Shown here piece by piece: positions 49,119 through 59,076 of a stretch of 64,000 nucleotides of DNA (position 1 is its first letter; every line of letters starts with the position of its first letter). The stretch covers positions 124,001-188,000 of the forward strand of contig CAMPDV010000365.1 in the NCBI GenBank assembly GCA_946699065.1, in the 5' to 3' direction. The notes below the pieces were generated by a model. That model had not been told where the DNA came from. It worked only from the letters and a program-made list of their open reading frames with translations, and made no database searches. The position numbers and the translations under genes were made by a program. The stretch is from Loxodes magnus. Taxonomy: Eukaryota > Ciliophora > Karyorelictea > Loxodida > Loxodidae.

Positions 49119-49691
49119 AGTTTTTTTAATTAAAAATTAAATGAATATATATATAAAAAAATTGGATCACTTATTTGAAAATTATAAAAGGCTCATATAT
49201 TAAGCAAAATTAAGAAAATGGTAAAATTAAAATAAAAAAATATAATTTTAATTAAGATTAAAATAATTAATTGAATACTTTAAATGAATAATAAAGTTTA
49301 AGTTTGAAGTAAATAAATTATTTTAATCATTTTAAAATCATATAAAATAGGCTATTTTAATCAATCTAACTATTATATTAATTTTAATTCATTATTTCAA
49401 ACTTTATTTAAACTTAAAAAATTTAAAATTGATAAAAAATCATTTTTGAGTGTATAATTATAATTCTTTTTAATAAAACTCATTTGAAGAAAATATCCAT
49501 ATTTATATTTTTTTGGCAGTCTCAATAGTATTATTTTAACAATAAAGCTTTAATAAATTCTAATTTTTGTCTGAATGAAGTATAGTATCATAATAATAAT
49601 TTTGATATACTATTTTTGAAATAAAAAAAAGATTATTAACATGAAAATAATTTTTTAATTATAAGAAAAAGTTTAAATTAAATTAAATTAA
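49119..49691. other. AT-rich spacer
   Basis: AT-rich; nothing recognised. Confidence 0.6.
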
Positions 49692-50135
49692 GTGTTAAGG
49701 AAGGGACTGTTATCTTAATAGATGCCTACCTGATGTGTGTTAAGTGCACATCATCACTAATCTTTTCTTCTTGTTTATGTCTTTTTGGGCTTTCCTATCG
49801 TCTCGCCTGGACCCATTTCTCGGCTTTATAGGCGAATATCGCCATCCAGTCCGTCTTCAACTGGCAGAAACCGTCGATCTGCCTAGGTAGCTCCTAAGAG
49901 GTGGAGAGATCACTCCAAGGCGGCACCTTGGTCTGAGTTAGTAGGAGGTGTAATTGAGTCCCTTAGTTGGGAAGTCCAAGAATGAATGCACCACAGAGTG
50001 CACAAGTTATTGAGGGAAGGTATTTAAGCCTTTCTGTGGCTTATTTCTCAGCACGGGGGATTGCATCTTCATCGCAAGTCCCTTTAAACCTGCTGAAGGT
50101 CCCTTGTGCATCTCAGGTCCCATTTCCACCCTCTT
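49692..50135 (+). ncRNA. GC-rich block with at least eight perfect hairpins, candidate structured RNA
   Basis: This block stands far above the surrounding AT content. Perfect stems, left to right: GATGTG/CACATC (49732/49747), GGCGA/TCGCC (49831/49839), GGCAG/CTGCC (49863/49879), GGAG/CTCC (49903/49913), CCAAGG/CCTTGG (49915/49926), TGCAC/GTGCA (49987/49998), TAAGCC/GGCTTA (50025/50038), and an outer TCAGCA/TGCTGA (50048/50091) enclosing GGGATTGC paired with GCAAGTCCC around one bulge. Two of the stems overlap by two bases and would be alternatives. So many local stems suggest a folded RNA such as a long non-coding RNA gene, an SRP- or RNase P-like RNA, or a structured repeat. I could not match it to a known class. 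The minus strand is also open (MGPEMHKGPSAGLKGLAMKM), which is weak evidence in a code with one stop. Strand is a guess. Confidence 0.45.
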
Positions 50136-50530
50136 TAATTTAAATTATAAGAAAAAGTTAATCTTATAAATTACTTTTATTTCATATAAACTAAATTAAT
50201 TTTTTTCTTTTTCGTTATAAAATATCAAAGTTTCTAAATAAAGAAGATATAGTCAGAGCGTACAATAGAATTCCTTATATGGATAAGATTAAAAATTTTA
50301 TTTGTATTTATAAATATTATTTTGAAGTAGTCATTAGCATCTTTCTTATTACATAAGCTCTTTCTGGTTATTTAAAAACGCAAAGTATAAAGGTTAGCAG
50401 AAAAATTCCTTTTCATTATAAGAAGTTTTAATTTGAGAGAATTATGGAAGTTTGTTTCAATCTTTTTTACTTTATAAATTAAACTAACGTGGCTTAACCA
50501 TTATTAGGTAAATAGGATACTTTTTGAAAA
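50136..50530. other. AT-rich spacer
   Basis: AT-rich; no recognised feature. Confidence 0.6.
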
Positions 50531-50800
50531 TGGATTCATGGCAGGTTGCGTCTCTTACAACTACAAGAACAGTGGTCACATATCACCCCTTTTCAGATCC
50601 AAGGCAAAATAACTGCCACAACTGAAGATTATTCCGTTTCAGGTTCATAAACCAAAACATTAGAAGACATAGTCAATTATGGATTCTTAACATCTCAACC
50701 TATGATGAAGTTATTCTTCTCTTCATCCCTCGATTGATGGCTTAAATTTCTTCGTAGGTTCCACCCACAAAAACAATCTAGCATGGGAATCTCCATCTTA
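50531..50800 (+). repeat. Family C-related segment without terminus
   Basis: GGCAGGTTGCGTCTC and CAACCTATGATGAAGTTATT align with the family C bodies at 19.2 and 45.3 kb (GCAGGTTGCATC; CGACCTATGATGAAG). The shared hairpin terminus is missing, so this is a truncated or ancestral copy. Boundaries are approximate. Confidence 0.45.
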
Positions 50801-51485
50801 ATTTTTTAAATATATTTAATTAGAAACATTTTAAATAATTTTAAAATTTTAATTTTTATATTTTGTTTGTGCTTTTACTTATTTATAAATAAGTCTAAAC
50901 ATCTACATTAAAAAAATAATATCTCAAAAAGCTTGAAAAAAGTAAACTTAGTTTTTAAACTTTTTAAGTATATTTCTTTATAATTGTTTACATAATTATT
51001 AATTTAAATTTTAGTGTTTTACTTAATATTTTTAACTTTAGATAGAAAATAGCTGTAATAGTTTTCAGTATAATATTATAATTTAATTTATTTATTTTCT
51101 AAAGTTTTTTAAAATTATATTTCCAGACAAAAAATTCATTTTCTTTTGCATTTAAATTATTTTTTTCCACATTCTTTATTTTTTTAATTTCCTTTATATT
51201 ATCAAAGCAGCAAGATAAATTAAAGTCATCACTAAAATTGCTATTATCTTAATTCTTATCCTTAATTTATAAACTTAGATCTCCTTAGTCTTAAATTCTT
51301 TAAAATTTAGCTATCAATTAATTTTATTTTTCTTCGTGCGTAAGTTTATTTATTTACTCCAGTCTATCATCACTTCTTTACTTAAGGTATATCATGATTT
51401 TTTAAAGTCATTTCGATACTTTATTTATGGCATTTATTTATTAATTTTAAGTTTATAAAGAAAAAGGTATAATTATCTTTGTAAA
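50801..51485. other. AT-rich spacer
   Basis: AT-rich upstream region of the RING-kelch gene; no promoter motif recognised. Confidence 0.6.
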
Positions 51486-53006
51486 ATGGAGGTTTAAGGA
51501 ATTCCTTCATGCAAAAAATGCTAAAATCCATTTAATAAAATCCGTCGCGTTCCCATTAAGCTCCTCTGTTCGCATACTTACTGTAAAAATTGTATTTTTG
51601 ATTATTTCGAAAAAAACTAGCAATATTAGTGCTTCGATTCGTAGTGCAATAAAGTGTGATTCGATCATCCATCTAATTTATAAAAAGATGAGCGAATAGA
51701 GCAGATGTTAGCCTAAAAATAAAACTAGCCTTAATAGATTCAAAATCCTGCAATGGACTATGAAAATTTTAAGTAAGGAAACAGGAAATTGATTCAAAAC
51801 ATAAGCAAGATTTAGTCATCTATTATCGCTAACTAGTTCAAAATGATTAACAAAATACTATTTAATGAAAGCATTACTTTTATTCAATAACTAGAGAGAT
51901 CTTTCAAAAAAGTTTAAGAAAATACTCAGAAATTTTAATTTTTATCTAACTCATCCTAATAAGCACCAAGACGAGATATTTAAGATTAAATAAATCAAAT
52001 TTATTTGAGTGCTATGAAAGAAATGCAAGAATTTGAAGTTCAAGGAAAGTTCTAGCTTAAAAAGCTAACTAATTTAAGAGATCATTTGGAGTAAAATCTG
52101 GAAGTATTTCTTTAGACAATGGGTAGTTAAAGTAATATATTAATGAATAATGTTTAAGAAAATAGAATCTTAAGTGAATAATAGCAACCTCAAGTAAGAG
52201 TTAAGTAAGAATAGCAAAAATCTAGATACCATAATATTGCAAGTATTTCCACATTTATAACTAACTCTGTTAATAAAAAAGATTATATAATATAGGAAAG
52301 AAAATTCAAAAAATCTTAAGTCAATATCTTGAAAATGGGAGATAATGAAACTTAAATAGAGTAGATAGGTGAATAAAAAATCCTGACATCAGGAGGTTAA
52401 GATGCAACAAGTAAAAGGTTTAGTCTGTTTGATAACGGAAATGTAAAGGAAAACAACATGAAAATAAGTAGAGGAGATCACAAAACAGTATGGAATCATG
52501 ACAACATAGTATATATTATATCAGGTAGATTTAGTTACCAGGATGTTAAAGAATGTGAATCATTTAATTTGCAAAATTCTACTTTTTAGTATATAAATAC
52601 CATTCCAAACCCTGTCGCTGTATTTGGAGCTTTTTTAGATGATAAGTAAAGTATTTATGTTTTTGGTGGTAACTATAATTCATAAGATATAAACAAAATT
52701 TAAGTTTACGACTGCTCAACTAATAAATGAAGTTTATCCAGTTGTATTTTGCCTGAAAATACAAGAAGTGCTGCTAGTTTCGTACATATGTGCAACGCAG
52801 GACTAGTTTACCAAAATGGGAGCGAAGAAATAGATACTTGGATATTTGATTTTAAGTAAATCACAAAGCATGGAAAAATGTTTGAAGGTGAAACTTATGT
52901 ATACACCTAACCAATAGCAAAAGAGAAAAATATTTATTAGTATGACTGTAATTCTGATTTATATCTATACGAACTAAATCAAGCGGACTGGCAGAAGATA
53001 GCTTGA
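51486..53006 (+). CDS. RING finger-coiled coil-kelch protein, likely E3 ubiquitin ligase
   Basis: The gene has 506 codons plus TGA, unbroken under the inferred code. Residues 9-54 form a RING finger of C3HC4 type: C9-x2-C12, C28-x-H30-x2-C33-x2-C36, C49-x4-C54 (LLCSHTYCKNC is the centre); the last pair is spaced wider than the usual x2. Residues about 80-250 are Gln/Lys-rich and helical, consistent with coiled coil as in TRIM-type ligases. From about 330 to the end there is a kelch part: IVYIISGRFS, IYVFGGNYNSQDINKIQVYD followed by NKW (Trp = TGA), FDFKQITKHGKMF and ELNQADWQKIA-stop. The kelch part is homologous to the RING-less kelch-like family in this window, including the distance from the last Trp to the TGA stop. 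RING domains usually recruit ubiquitin-charged E2 enzymes, with the kelch part binding substrate; that role is inferred. Confidence 0.8.
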
Positions 53007-53291
53007 GACTAAAAAATAAAATACTTCAAACTTCATTTTATTAAACTTTATATTCAAAACTTTAAAATTTTTCAGTTTGATACTAAATTTGATTTCAAAG
53101 AAACTATTTAATTATTATTCATAAAAGTTCCTTTAGATATTATAAATTTATTTTGAGTTGATGACATAACTGAGATGTCAAGTTGTTAATATAAAAAATT
53201 ATTTTTCTTTTTATGATAGAAAATAAAAATAAAATTAGTTATGTTTTAAAAATCTAATGAAATGTTATTTTTTTACATAAAGTAAAAAAAA
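53007..53291. other. Short AT-rich spacer
   Basis: AT-rich gap between the RING-kelch gene and the CCHC gene; nothing recognised. Confidence 0.6.
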
Positions 53292-53908
53292 ATGGAGAGT
53301 TGGAACAAAGGTTTTCTTATCGAAAAGATTACTCGTAATACTACTGATCAATCTTTCTAAAATTAACAAGCACCAACTAAGATTTAAAAGAAAAAATATT
53401 GCTAAATATCAGAAGAAAAATAACTACCTGCAAAAATTCCTAAAAAGAGACATACATTTAATCAACTAATGAATTTAGACAAGGAATAACTCATGGAGAT
53501 TATTTTGACTACAGTGATAAAGTCGAGAATCTCGAGCATTATGTTATCAGTTTATAACAAGATTTATAAGATCATGTGGACGATGAGAAGCCACACACTG
53601 AATTTGTTACAAAATAGGATATTAATAACAGATATCAAGAAATAGAATGCGATAGTGCTAGACTAGATGAATAAATGGGAATAGATTTTTAAAAATATGA
53701 AAATGCCTTTTACCAAGTTAAAGAATTTAAGCAAATGTTAGAGAAATTAGAGAGATAATAGCCATAAAAAAATCAAGATTCAATGATAATAGAAGAACAA
53801 CCCATGACTTAAGAAAAATACTTCAAAAAAAAGTGCTACATATGTGGCAGTCAATATCATCTTTGAAGAAGATGCTAGGGAAATAAGGAAATTAGAAAAA
53901 AGATTTGA
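53292..53908 (+). CDS. CCHC zinc-knuckle protein (Z1), one frame change
   Basis: The ATG frame gives MESWNKGFLIEKITRNTTDQ and a Lys-rich stretch (PAKIPKKRHTF). From about 53460 another frame reads TNEFRQGITHGDYFDYSDKV, an acidic helical segment (NLEHYVISLQQDLQDHVDD; VKEFKQMLEKLERQ) and a C-x2-C-x4-H-x4-C knuckle KKCYICGSQYHLWRRCQGNK near 53.84 kb, then stop TGA at 53906. The Trp in HLWRRC is TGA; D1 has TGG in HMWKRC. Start and stop differ by two bases modulo three, so one frameshift or a short intron of 17/20/23 nt is required; a 17-nt GT...AG segment right after codon 6 would fix the frame, but its 5' site is poor. It is likely a nucleic-acid-binding Gag-like protein. Confidence 0.5.
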
Positions 53909-53912
53909 AATG

Positions 53913-54088
53913 AATTAACCATGTTTTATCCTTCCTCGGATGGTTAATTATGACGTAAGAAGATAACTCCAAACCGTTCGGAAAGCTCAAAAGTGAACTT
54001 GGGTGGAGACACTGGGGAGTCTGAGACCCTGTAAAAGGTAATACAGGGGTTTATGGATCTTTTAAGGAACACTCCATTAACCTTAAAA
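53913..54088 (+). ncRNA. Second structured block, candidate RNA or 3' regulatory structure
   Basis: Three perfect stems occur in 176 bases: AATTAACCAT/ATGGTTAATT (10 bp, 53913/53940), CCCTGT/ACAGGG (54027/54043) and TTTTAAGG/CCTTAAAA (8 bp, 54060/54081). Between them is a GC-richer stretch (CGTTCGGAAAGC; GGTGGAGACACTGGGGAGTC). It starts four bases after the TGA of the CCHC gene, so it could be that gene's 3' UTR or a separate small RNA. The class is not recognised. Confidence 0.4.
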
Positions 54089-54095
54089 TTTTTAA

Positions 54096-55129
54096 TTTAA
54101 TTTAATTAAGTAATTTTTATAAATATTTCGTATGGCACTTCGAAAAATAATTTGATTGAATATATATTTTTCTATATATTTGGAGATATGAAATTGTTAA
54201 ATGATTTTTATGGTAAATAAATATTTACAAAATGGTAGAAAATTTAAGAAAGGTTTAAAACACCAAACTTAATTTTATTTAAAGAAGTTAATTAATTTTA
54301 TAGAATTCTGATATAAATTGTTCAGAATTTGTTTATCTTTATTTTAGAATAAAATGTTTAATTTAACAATAAAAGTGAGAATGTTTAAAAATGGCGAAAA
54401 AGAATGATATTCTAAATGAAATATTGATCATAATACTCTAAATATTTACTTATTTTAAAATAATGCAAATTATTTAATTCTTTTTATTTTAAATGTAAGC
54501 ATTTTTAAATTGATTTCTTAGTTTAATTATTTTTATTATAAATCAGCTTTTTTTTAATTTGGTAATGTATCAAAATTTTTGTCTAGCACTTTAAAATGTT
54601 TTTTTCTTCTAAAATGATATTTAGAGTGAAACTTTTCTTGATGAATGATATTTAAATTATTGATAATTATAAAATAAAGATATACCTAATCCATTAAAAA
54701 AGCATTACATTATTGATTTTTTCTCGAGTTATAATTTTTATTAATTTATCTAGACAACATTTCCAACCCTCTGCTCATATTTGTAAATATCTTCTACCAG
54801 AGTAAGCAAATGAGCCTTTTACTAAAAAATATATTAAATTAAGCATTACAATTTCTACTATTATAAACAAGCCTATTTTACACAATTAGAAAAAGTATAA
54901 TTAATGACTTATAAACAAAAAATAAAGGAACAGTCTAATTTAATTACTATTTTACTTCCTTCATTTAATAAACCCATTTTAATATTACTTATTCCTATAA
55001 GCTTCTCTAACTATATCAAATACACGCTTTCAAATCAAATGGAATATAGTTTAATTCTAATTATATTCTTTATTATCCAAATTTTATCGCCCCATTTAAA
55101 CCAAAAATCTATCTAAAATATTATAAATA
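54096..55129. other. AT-rich spacer
   Basis: AT-rich; no recognised gene or repeat. Confidence 0.6.
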
Positions 55130-55262
55130 ACCATATTAGTATCAGATGAACTCGGGTAGTATCAGATTATGCCGGAAGCTAACCGAAGAAAAATTCTACT
55201 GATTGGTATTTAACACTAAATAGTTCGTCAGCAAACTGATTAACTTTAAATTTCCTCTTTTA
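55130..55262 (+). repeat. 3' fragment related to the 28.9 kb ORF (family E)
   Basis: AACCGAAGAAAAATTCTACT and TCAGCAAACTGATTAACTTT align with GACCAAAGAAAAACTATATT and ATAGCAAACTGATTAACCTT at 29.69-29.77 kb. In both, AGCAAAC is followed by TGA. Only the last 100 bases or so are shared. Confidence 0.4.
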
Positions 55263-55435
55263 ATTTAAATAAGCAAAGTCAATGCTATCTCATAGCAAGC
55301 TTAAATAAAGGATAAAGGGATAAAATTAAGTTTATAGTTAAGAACATAACTTCGTAGCTAATTTTCATTTGGAAATACTCTCTCCTAAACTAAAGGATTG
55401 TGTAGGAGTTCGTTAGTCCGCCATCCCCTATAATC
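55263..55435. other. GC-richer spacer, no feature assigned
   Basis: The reading frame of the next minus-strand gene stays open into this stretch, so its real 3' end may lie here. Nothing else was recognised. Confidence 0.4.
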
Positions 55436-56116
55436 CATTTGTCTTTCTTGTTTCTTTTTCAATTGTTATTCTATTCTTATATTTTTAAATAATAAAATTT
55501 CTTCTTACAAATCAGTTCTGTCCTTGTTGGCCCCAAAGGCAGAAAAGTTCGTCTAATTTTTCTTCTTATTAATTCCTTCGATTTTAGTTTTCTTCCAACA
55601 TATTTTTCAGCAATGATTCTTCTAACATATATAACATTTTCTAGGATAGAAATTCTTCTTATTTACATCTTACAATTATTATTCAGATCCAATTTCCATT
55701 GGAATGCTCGATTACTAATCTTATGATTTTTAAATTGCTGCTTGCTATTATTCTTACTTTCTTAAAGTTGTTTAATTTGATATTAAAATTAAGAAAATTG
55801 GAACTAAAACATTTAAGGAGCCTCATTAAATTATTTATCCATCTATGCCAATTTAATTTCAAATTACAATTAAATTTTATTTAACATTTCTTCTATCGAT
55901 GGGAATTATAGCTCTAGGTCTAGTCATTCAATCAATTTTTCTAGCTTGTTTTCTAGTTTTTCTTTCCTAGTCTTTATTATTTTAATTCGCTTCAGCTTTG
56001 ATTATGCATAAGCTTCCAGAAAATAATTGTTCTTAAGCTACTTGTTCTGATAGGTTAGACTATGCTACTTGTTTTTTAATAAATGAGCCAAGAGCGGAGC
56101 ATTTCTTAGAAGCCAT
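55436..56116 (-). CDS. CCHC-like zinc-knuckle protein (Z2); 3' end uncertain
   Basis: The minus-strand ATG gives MASKKCSALGSFIKKQVAQS, then a helical Lys/Gln-rich segment, a Gln-rich stretch (TTLRKQEQQQAAIQKSQDQQ), IPMEIGSEQQLQDVN and a knuckle YPRKCYICQKNHCWKICWKK, C-x2-C-x3-H-x4-C, one residue shorter than the classical spacing; KCYIC is shared with the protein at 53.3 kb. After it comes a basic tail (KIEGINKKKNQTNF). The frame is unbroken from 56116 to at least 55436. TGA codes several Trp, including one in the knuckle. It starts 97 bp from the divergent kelch-like copy at 56214. A Gag-like nucleic-acid-binding role is inferred from the layout. Confidence 0.5.
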
Positions 56117-56213
56117 TTTTTAATATATAGAATAATTTTATTTTAACCATCTAATTAATTTTAAAGCTCTTATTTTATTTATTTTAGAAAACTTTGAAGA
56201 CAAAAGAAATAAA

Positions 56214-57229
56214 ATGGATTTTATAAGGTAAAATAAAGAAAAATAGCTAATAAAATCTCTTTTCCTAAGAAACTCCATAAAGCATTAAAAATAGTCCTAA
56301 CTAGCTTTCAACTTTTTACGTATTCCTTTAATGGTCCTGAAATACGAAATACTACCTAAGTTATCTCAAAAATAGGTTCATATTCTTATAAATATTTAAG
56401 AAATAGCTTCTGATTTAAAATGTTGCTAGCAATAATAATAAAGCGCTAGAAATTAATATAAAAGCTTCATGTGAACATTTTTTGGCTTAGTTTAATAATC
56501 AGGTTTATGCAATATCATTTACATATCGAAGTTTACAGAAATAGTTAGTAAATTAATAAACTCAAGACTTTAAATTTGTATCCGTAGGGAATTAAAATTG
56601 TATTAGACTGATAGAATAAACTTTTGTATTGTATTCATTCAAGAAAAATCTAACTTGGCAGATATAAATGTGAAGCTATTAATTTAACTAACAAGAAATC
56701 GAAATAAATATAATGATGTCCAATAAGTCGAGAAGGAAATAGTTGTATCTATGCGAAAGAAAGTATTTATAATATAGGAGGATATGGTCCTAATATGAGT
56801 TAAGATATGTATTAATATGAAAGTAATCTTAATAAATGGTTACATCATAAAAATTTGTTCAAACAATCTCATATAGTGATGAGTAGTTATATTGAAGATC
56901 TAAACAGTATTATAATATTTGATTAATTTAGCTACATAGATCATACAATCATCTACGATTTTACTAAAATGTCATAACATGGTCCTAAAATTCCAGTTTG
57001 CTCAACTTAGTACCCATATTTTCAGCCTTTTTTGTACAATCTTAAAATTTATACTTGAAATATAAGAGAAAGGTATAATTTACTTGAGTACGATATTTAA
57101 TCTAAGGATTGGAGAGAAATATGTAAAATTTGATAGCAATTGACATACGCTTTAACATTAAGCTAAAATTAAGACTTTCGTATTTATCTTTTGTATTTTG
57201 ATTCAAAAAGAGTTAATTTCAAGCCTTGA
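56214..57229 (+). pseudogene. Kelch-like family, frameshifted copy c
   Basis: It starts MDFIRQNKEKQLIKSLFLRN and reads RIPLMVLKYEILP in the first frame, then FLAQFNNQVYAISF in another, and INKLKTLNLYPQGIKIVLDW onward in the final frame. That last frame carries an excellent C-terminal half: CEAINL, SREGNSCIYAKESIYNIGGY, HGPKIPV and YTWNIRERYNLLEYDI with the conserved last Trp. At least two frameshifts lie between about 56410 and 56560; none matches a GT...AG short intron. The TGA column that ends copies a, b and e is present near 57129 (KI-TGA), followed by an open frame to a second TGA at 57227. The intact second half suggests recent decay or an expressed C-terminal fragment. Confidence 0.65.
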
Positions 57230-57770
57230 AAATGGATTAACTTAATCATTATAAAACTTATTTTTTAGATATTTAAATCATTATACTTAGAAATGAAAAT
57301 TAGAATAACCAATAATTACACTTAAAACTTTTTTCTATCTTTTTCCTTTTAAACTTTTAATTCTTAACCTCTAATTGCAAATTAAATTTTAATCCCCATT
57401 TTTTATTAAATTATTAAAATGATAACCAAAGTAATTATAAAAAAGGTATTGTCTGCTATCATAAAATTTAGTTTGAAAATAAAAAAAGTGAGTTTAAGTG
57501 AAAAAGTTCATCCTTAATTATTATAATTTAAACATCCTAATTTATAAGTTTGTTTTTAGATCCTTAAACGAGTAAAATAATTTACTTTTTAGAGTTTACA
57601 GAATATAAATTTTTATTTTTTGATTCGTTTTATCAAAATTTATTTTGCGCTTTTTTAGTTAACTTTTTTTAGTCATTTTTATTATTATTTTTAGTTGCTT
57701 ATTTAAGTAAAAAATAGTTATAAAAATAATATTTTATTCTATCTGTCAATTTAGTATTAAATAACTGGCT
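57230..57770. other. AT-rich spacer
   Basis: AT-rich; nothing recognised. Confidence 0.6.
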
Positions 57771-58357
57771 TCAAGGAGGCATTTTTACCACCTCTTCAGA
57801 AAAGGAGAGAAAACCGGAAGTATCTTCCCTTACCATGTCTCAGCTTCAACATTCTTCTTAAGATCAACAAATGACCAACAGGAAGGATAAAGTGAAAAAT
57901 AAGCGCTGAAGAAAAAATTTAAGAAACGAGAAGTAGCACAGCCCCTCCACTAAAAACTGACAAAAGAGACCACTCAAGTGAATCTCTGAAAGTGATAAAT
58001 AAAAAAGAAGGCAAAGTATGATAATTCCATATAGATCCTAATACTTTTGATTTTGATAGTAATGAAATAGAACAAATTTACTCTTAATAGATGATAAATT
58101 AATTAATTAATTTATAAAAAATAAAACAATTCGAGGAGGACTTAAACTCATAGAAGCAAGAAATATTTGAAAAAAGTCAGAACATCATTGTGCATGCAGG
58201 CAATAATGAAGTTCATATGATAGACCGAAGAGCTAAAATGGGAGTCTAAGATCGAATGACAGATTAGAGAATGATATTTAAATAATGAGAGAGCAGGACG
58301 AGAAAAACTAAGTATAATAGATTCAAAACTAAAATTAATAGATGAAAATTTGCAGTA
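57771..58357 (+). pseudogene. Coiled-coil ORF fragment cut by a family B repeat
   Basis: The sequence is GC-richer than its flanks. One frame reads TSSEKERKPEVSSLTMSQLQ (ATG at 57839) and a second frame, from about 57900, reads KISAEEKIQETRSSTAPPLK, then WQFHIDPNTFDFDSNEIEQI, a helical stretch (IKQFEEDLNSQKQEIFEKSQ) and VHMIDRRAKMGVQDRMTDQR before running into a family B element at about 58359. The composition resembles the N-terminal parts of the CCHC proteins, but no zinc knuckle remains; the insertion probably removed the 3' half. Confidence 0.4.
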
Positions 58358-58358
58358 G

Positions 58359-58609
58359 TAGACAGTCTAACTTGCCTGAGGTTCTCGCTAGTAGTATGTT
58401 TGATTTATTTACTAATTCTTATTTGATCTTATTCAAGATGAGCATTTGGTTCAAAAATGAAGATAATTTTTAATAAATAGATTCCCCATTTGAGAAGTTG
58501 ACGTGACTCATTAGACAGCTAGAATGATAATATGAAGTATGAGAACACTTTTTTTAATATTAATATTGAAAAAGCTGCATTCCAACGAGGCGTTACCCAC
58601 TCTATAATA
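58359..58609 (-). mobile_element. Short repeat, family B, truncated at the ATGGAT end
   Basis: The body starts at GTCTAACTTGCCTGAGGTTC, about 150 bp into the family B consensus, and ends with the reversed shared terminus AAAGCTGCATTCCAACGAGG, CGTTACCCACTCTATAATAA. Confidence 0.75.
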
Positions 58610-58780
58610 AATTTATTTATTATTATTATTTATCTGTGAATTATCATAAATTTTTGTTTACTGATTAATAAAATTTAGCATTATATGAATTAAAAAATAT
58701 TAAAAAGCTTAAAAATCAAATTAAACTCAATTATAAAAGTAATCTATTTTTAATTCATTATTCTAAGATAAATAAATGAG

Positions 58781-59076
58781 ATTATAGAGCACGTAGCACC
58801 TAAATCAGCTTTTTAATAAAGATCTCTTAAAGTTTAAAAAATTCTTTTCTGACACAGTGCTAGCATTCCTTTGTGAATTTGTCTTCTATAGGACCGCGAT
58901 TGGAATGCTGCCCTAAGAGACCTTAGTATCTGGTATCTTTCATCATTAATACTACTTGATGCCTCTTCGATCTTGTCTTCTCTTCTCTTGGCTGGTTTTT
59001 GTCCTTAGGGTACTTCCTGGTACCAGAGTTTAAGTCAGTTTCAGTTGGAGGATTGCTCCTCTCTATTTATTTATAT
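58781..59076 (+). mobile_element. Short repeat, family A
   Basis: Left terminus ATTATAGAGCACGTAGCACC with part of the second hairpin arm lost, body with ACACAGTGCTAGCATTCC, right end GATTGCTCCTCTCTATTTAT. It lies 170 bp from the family B copy; their hairpin termini face each other. Confidence 0.75.

Noticed and set aside
53298-53330. A 17-nt intron in the CCHC gene at 53.3 kb
   Set aside because: It would restore frame, but the splice donor is poor (GTTTTC) and it replaces a good N-terminal reading with a worse one; left as an unresolved frame change.
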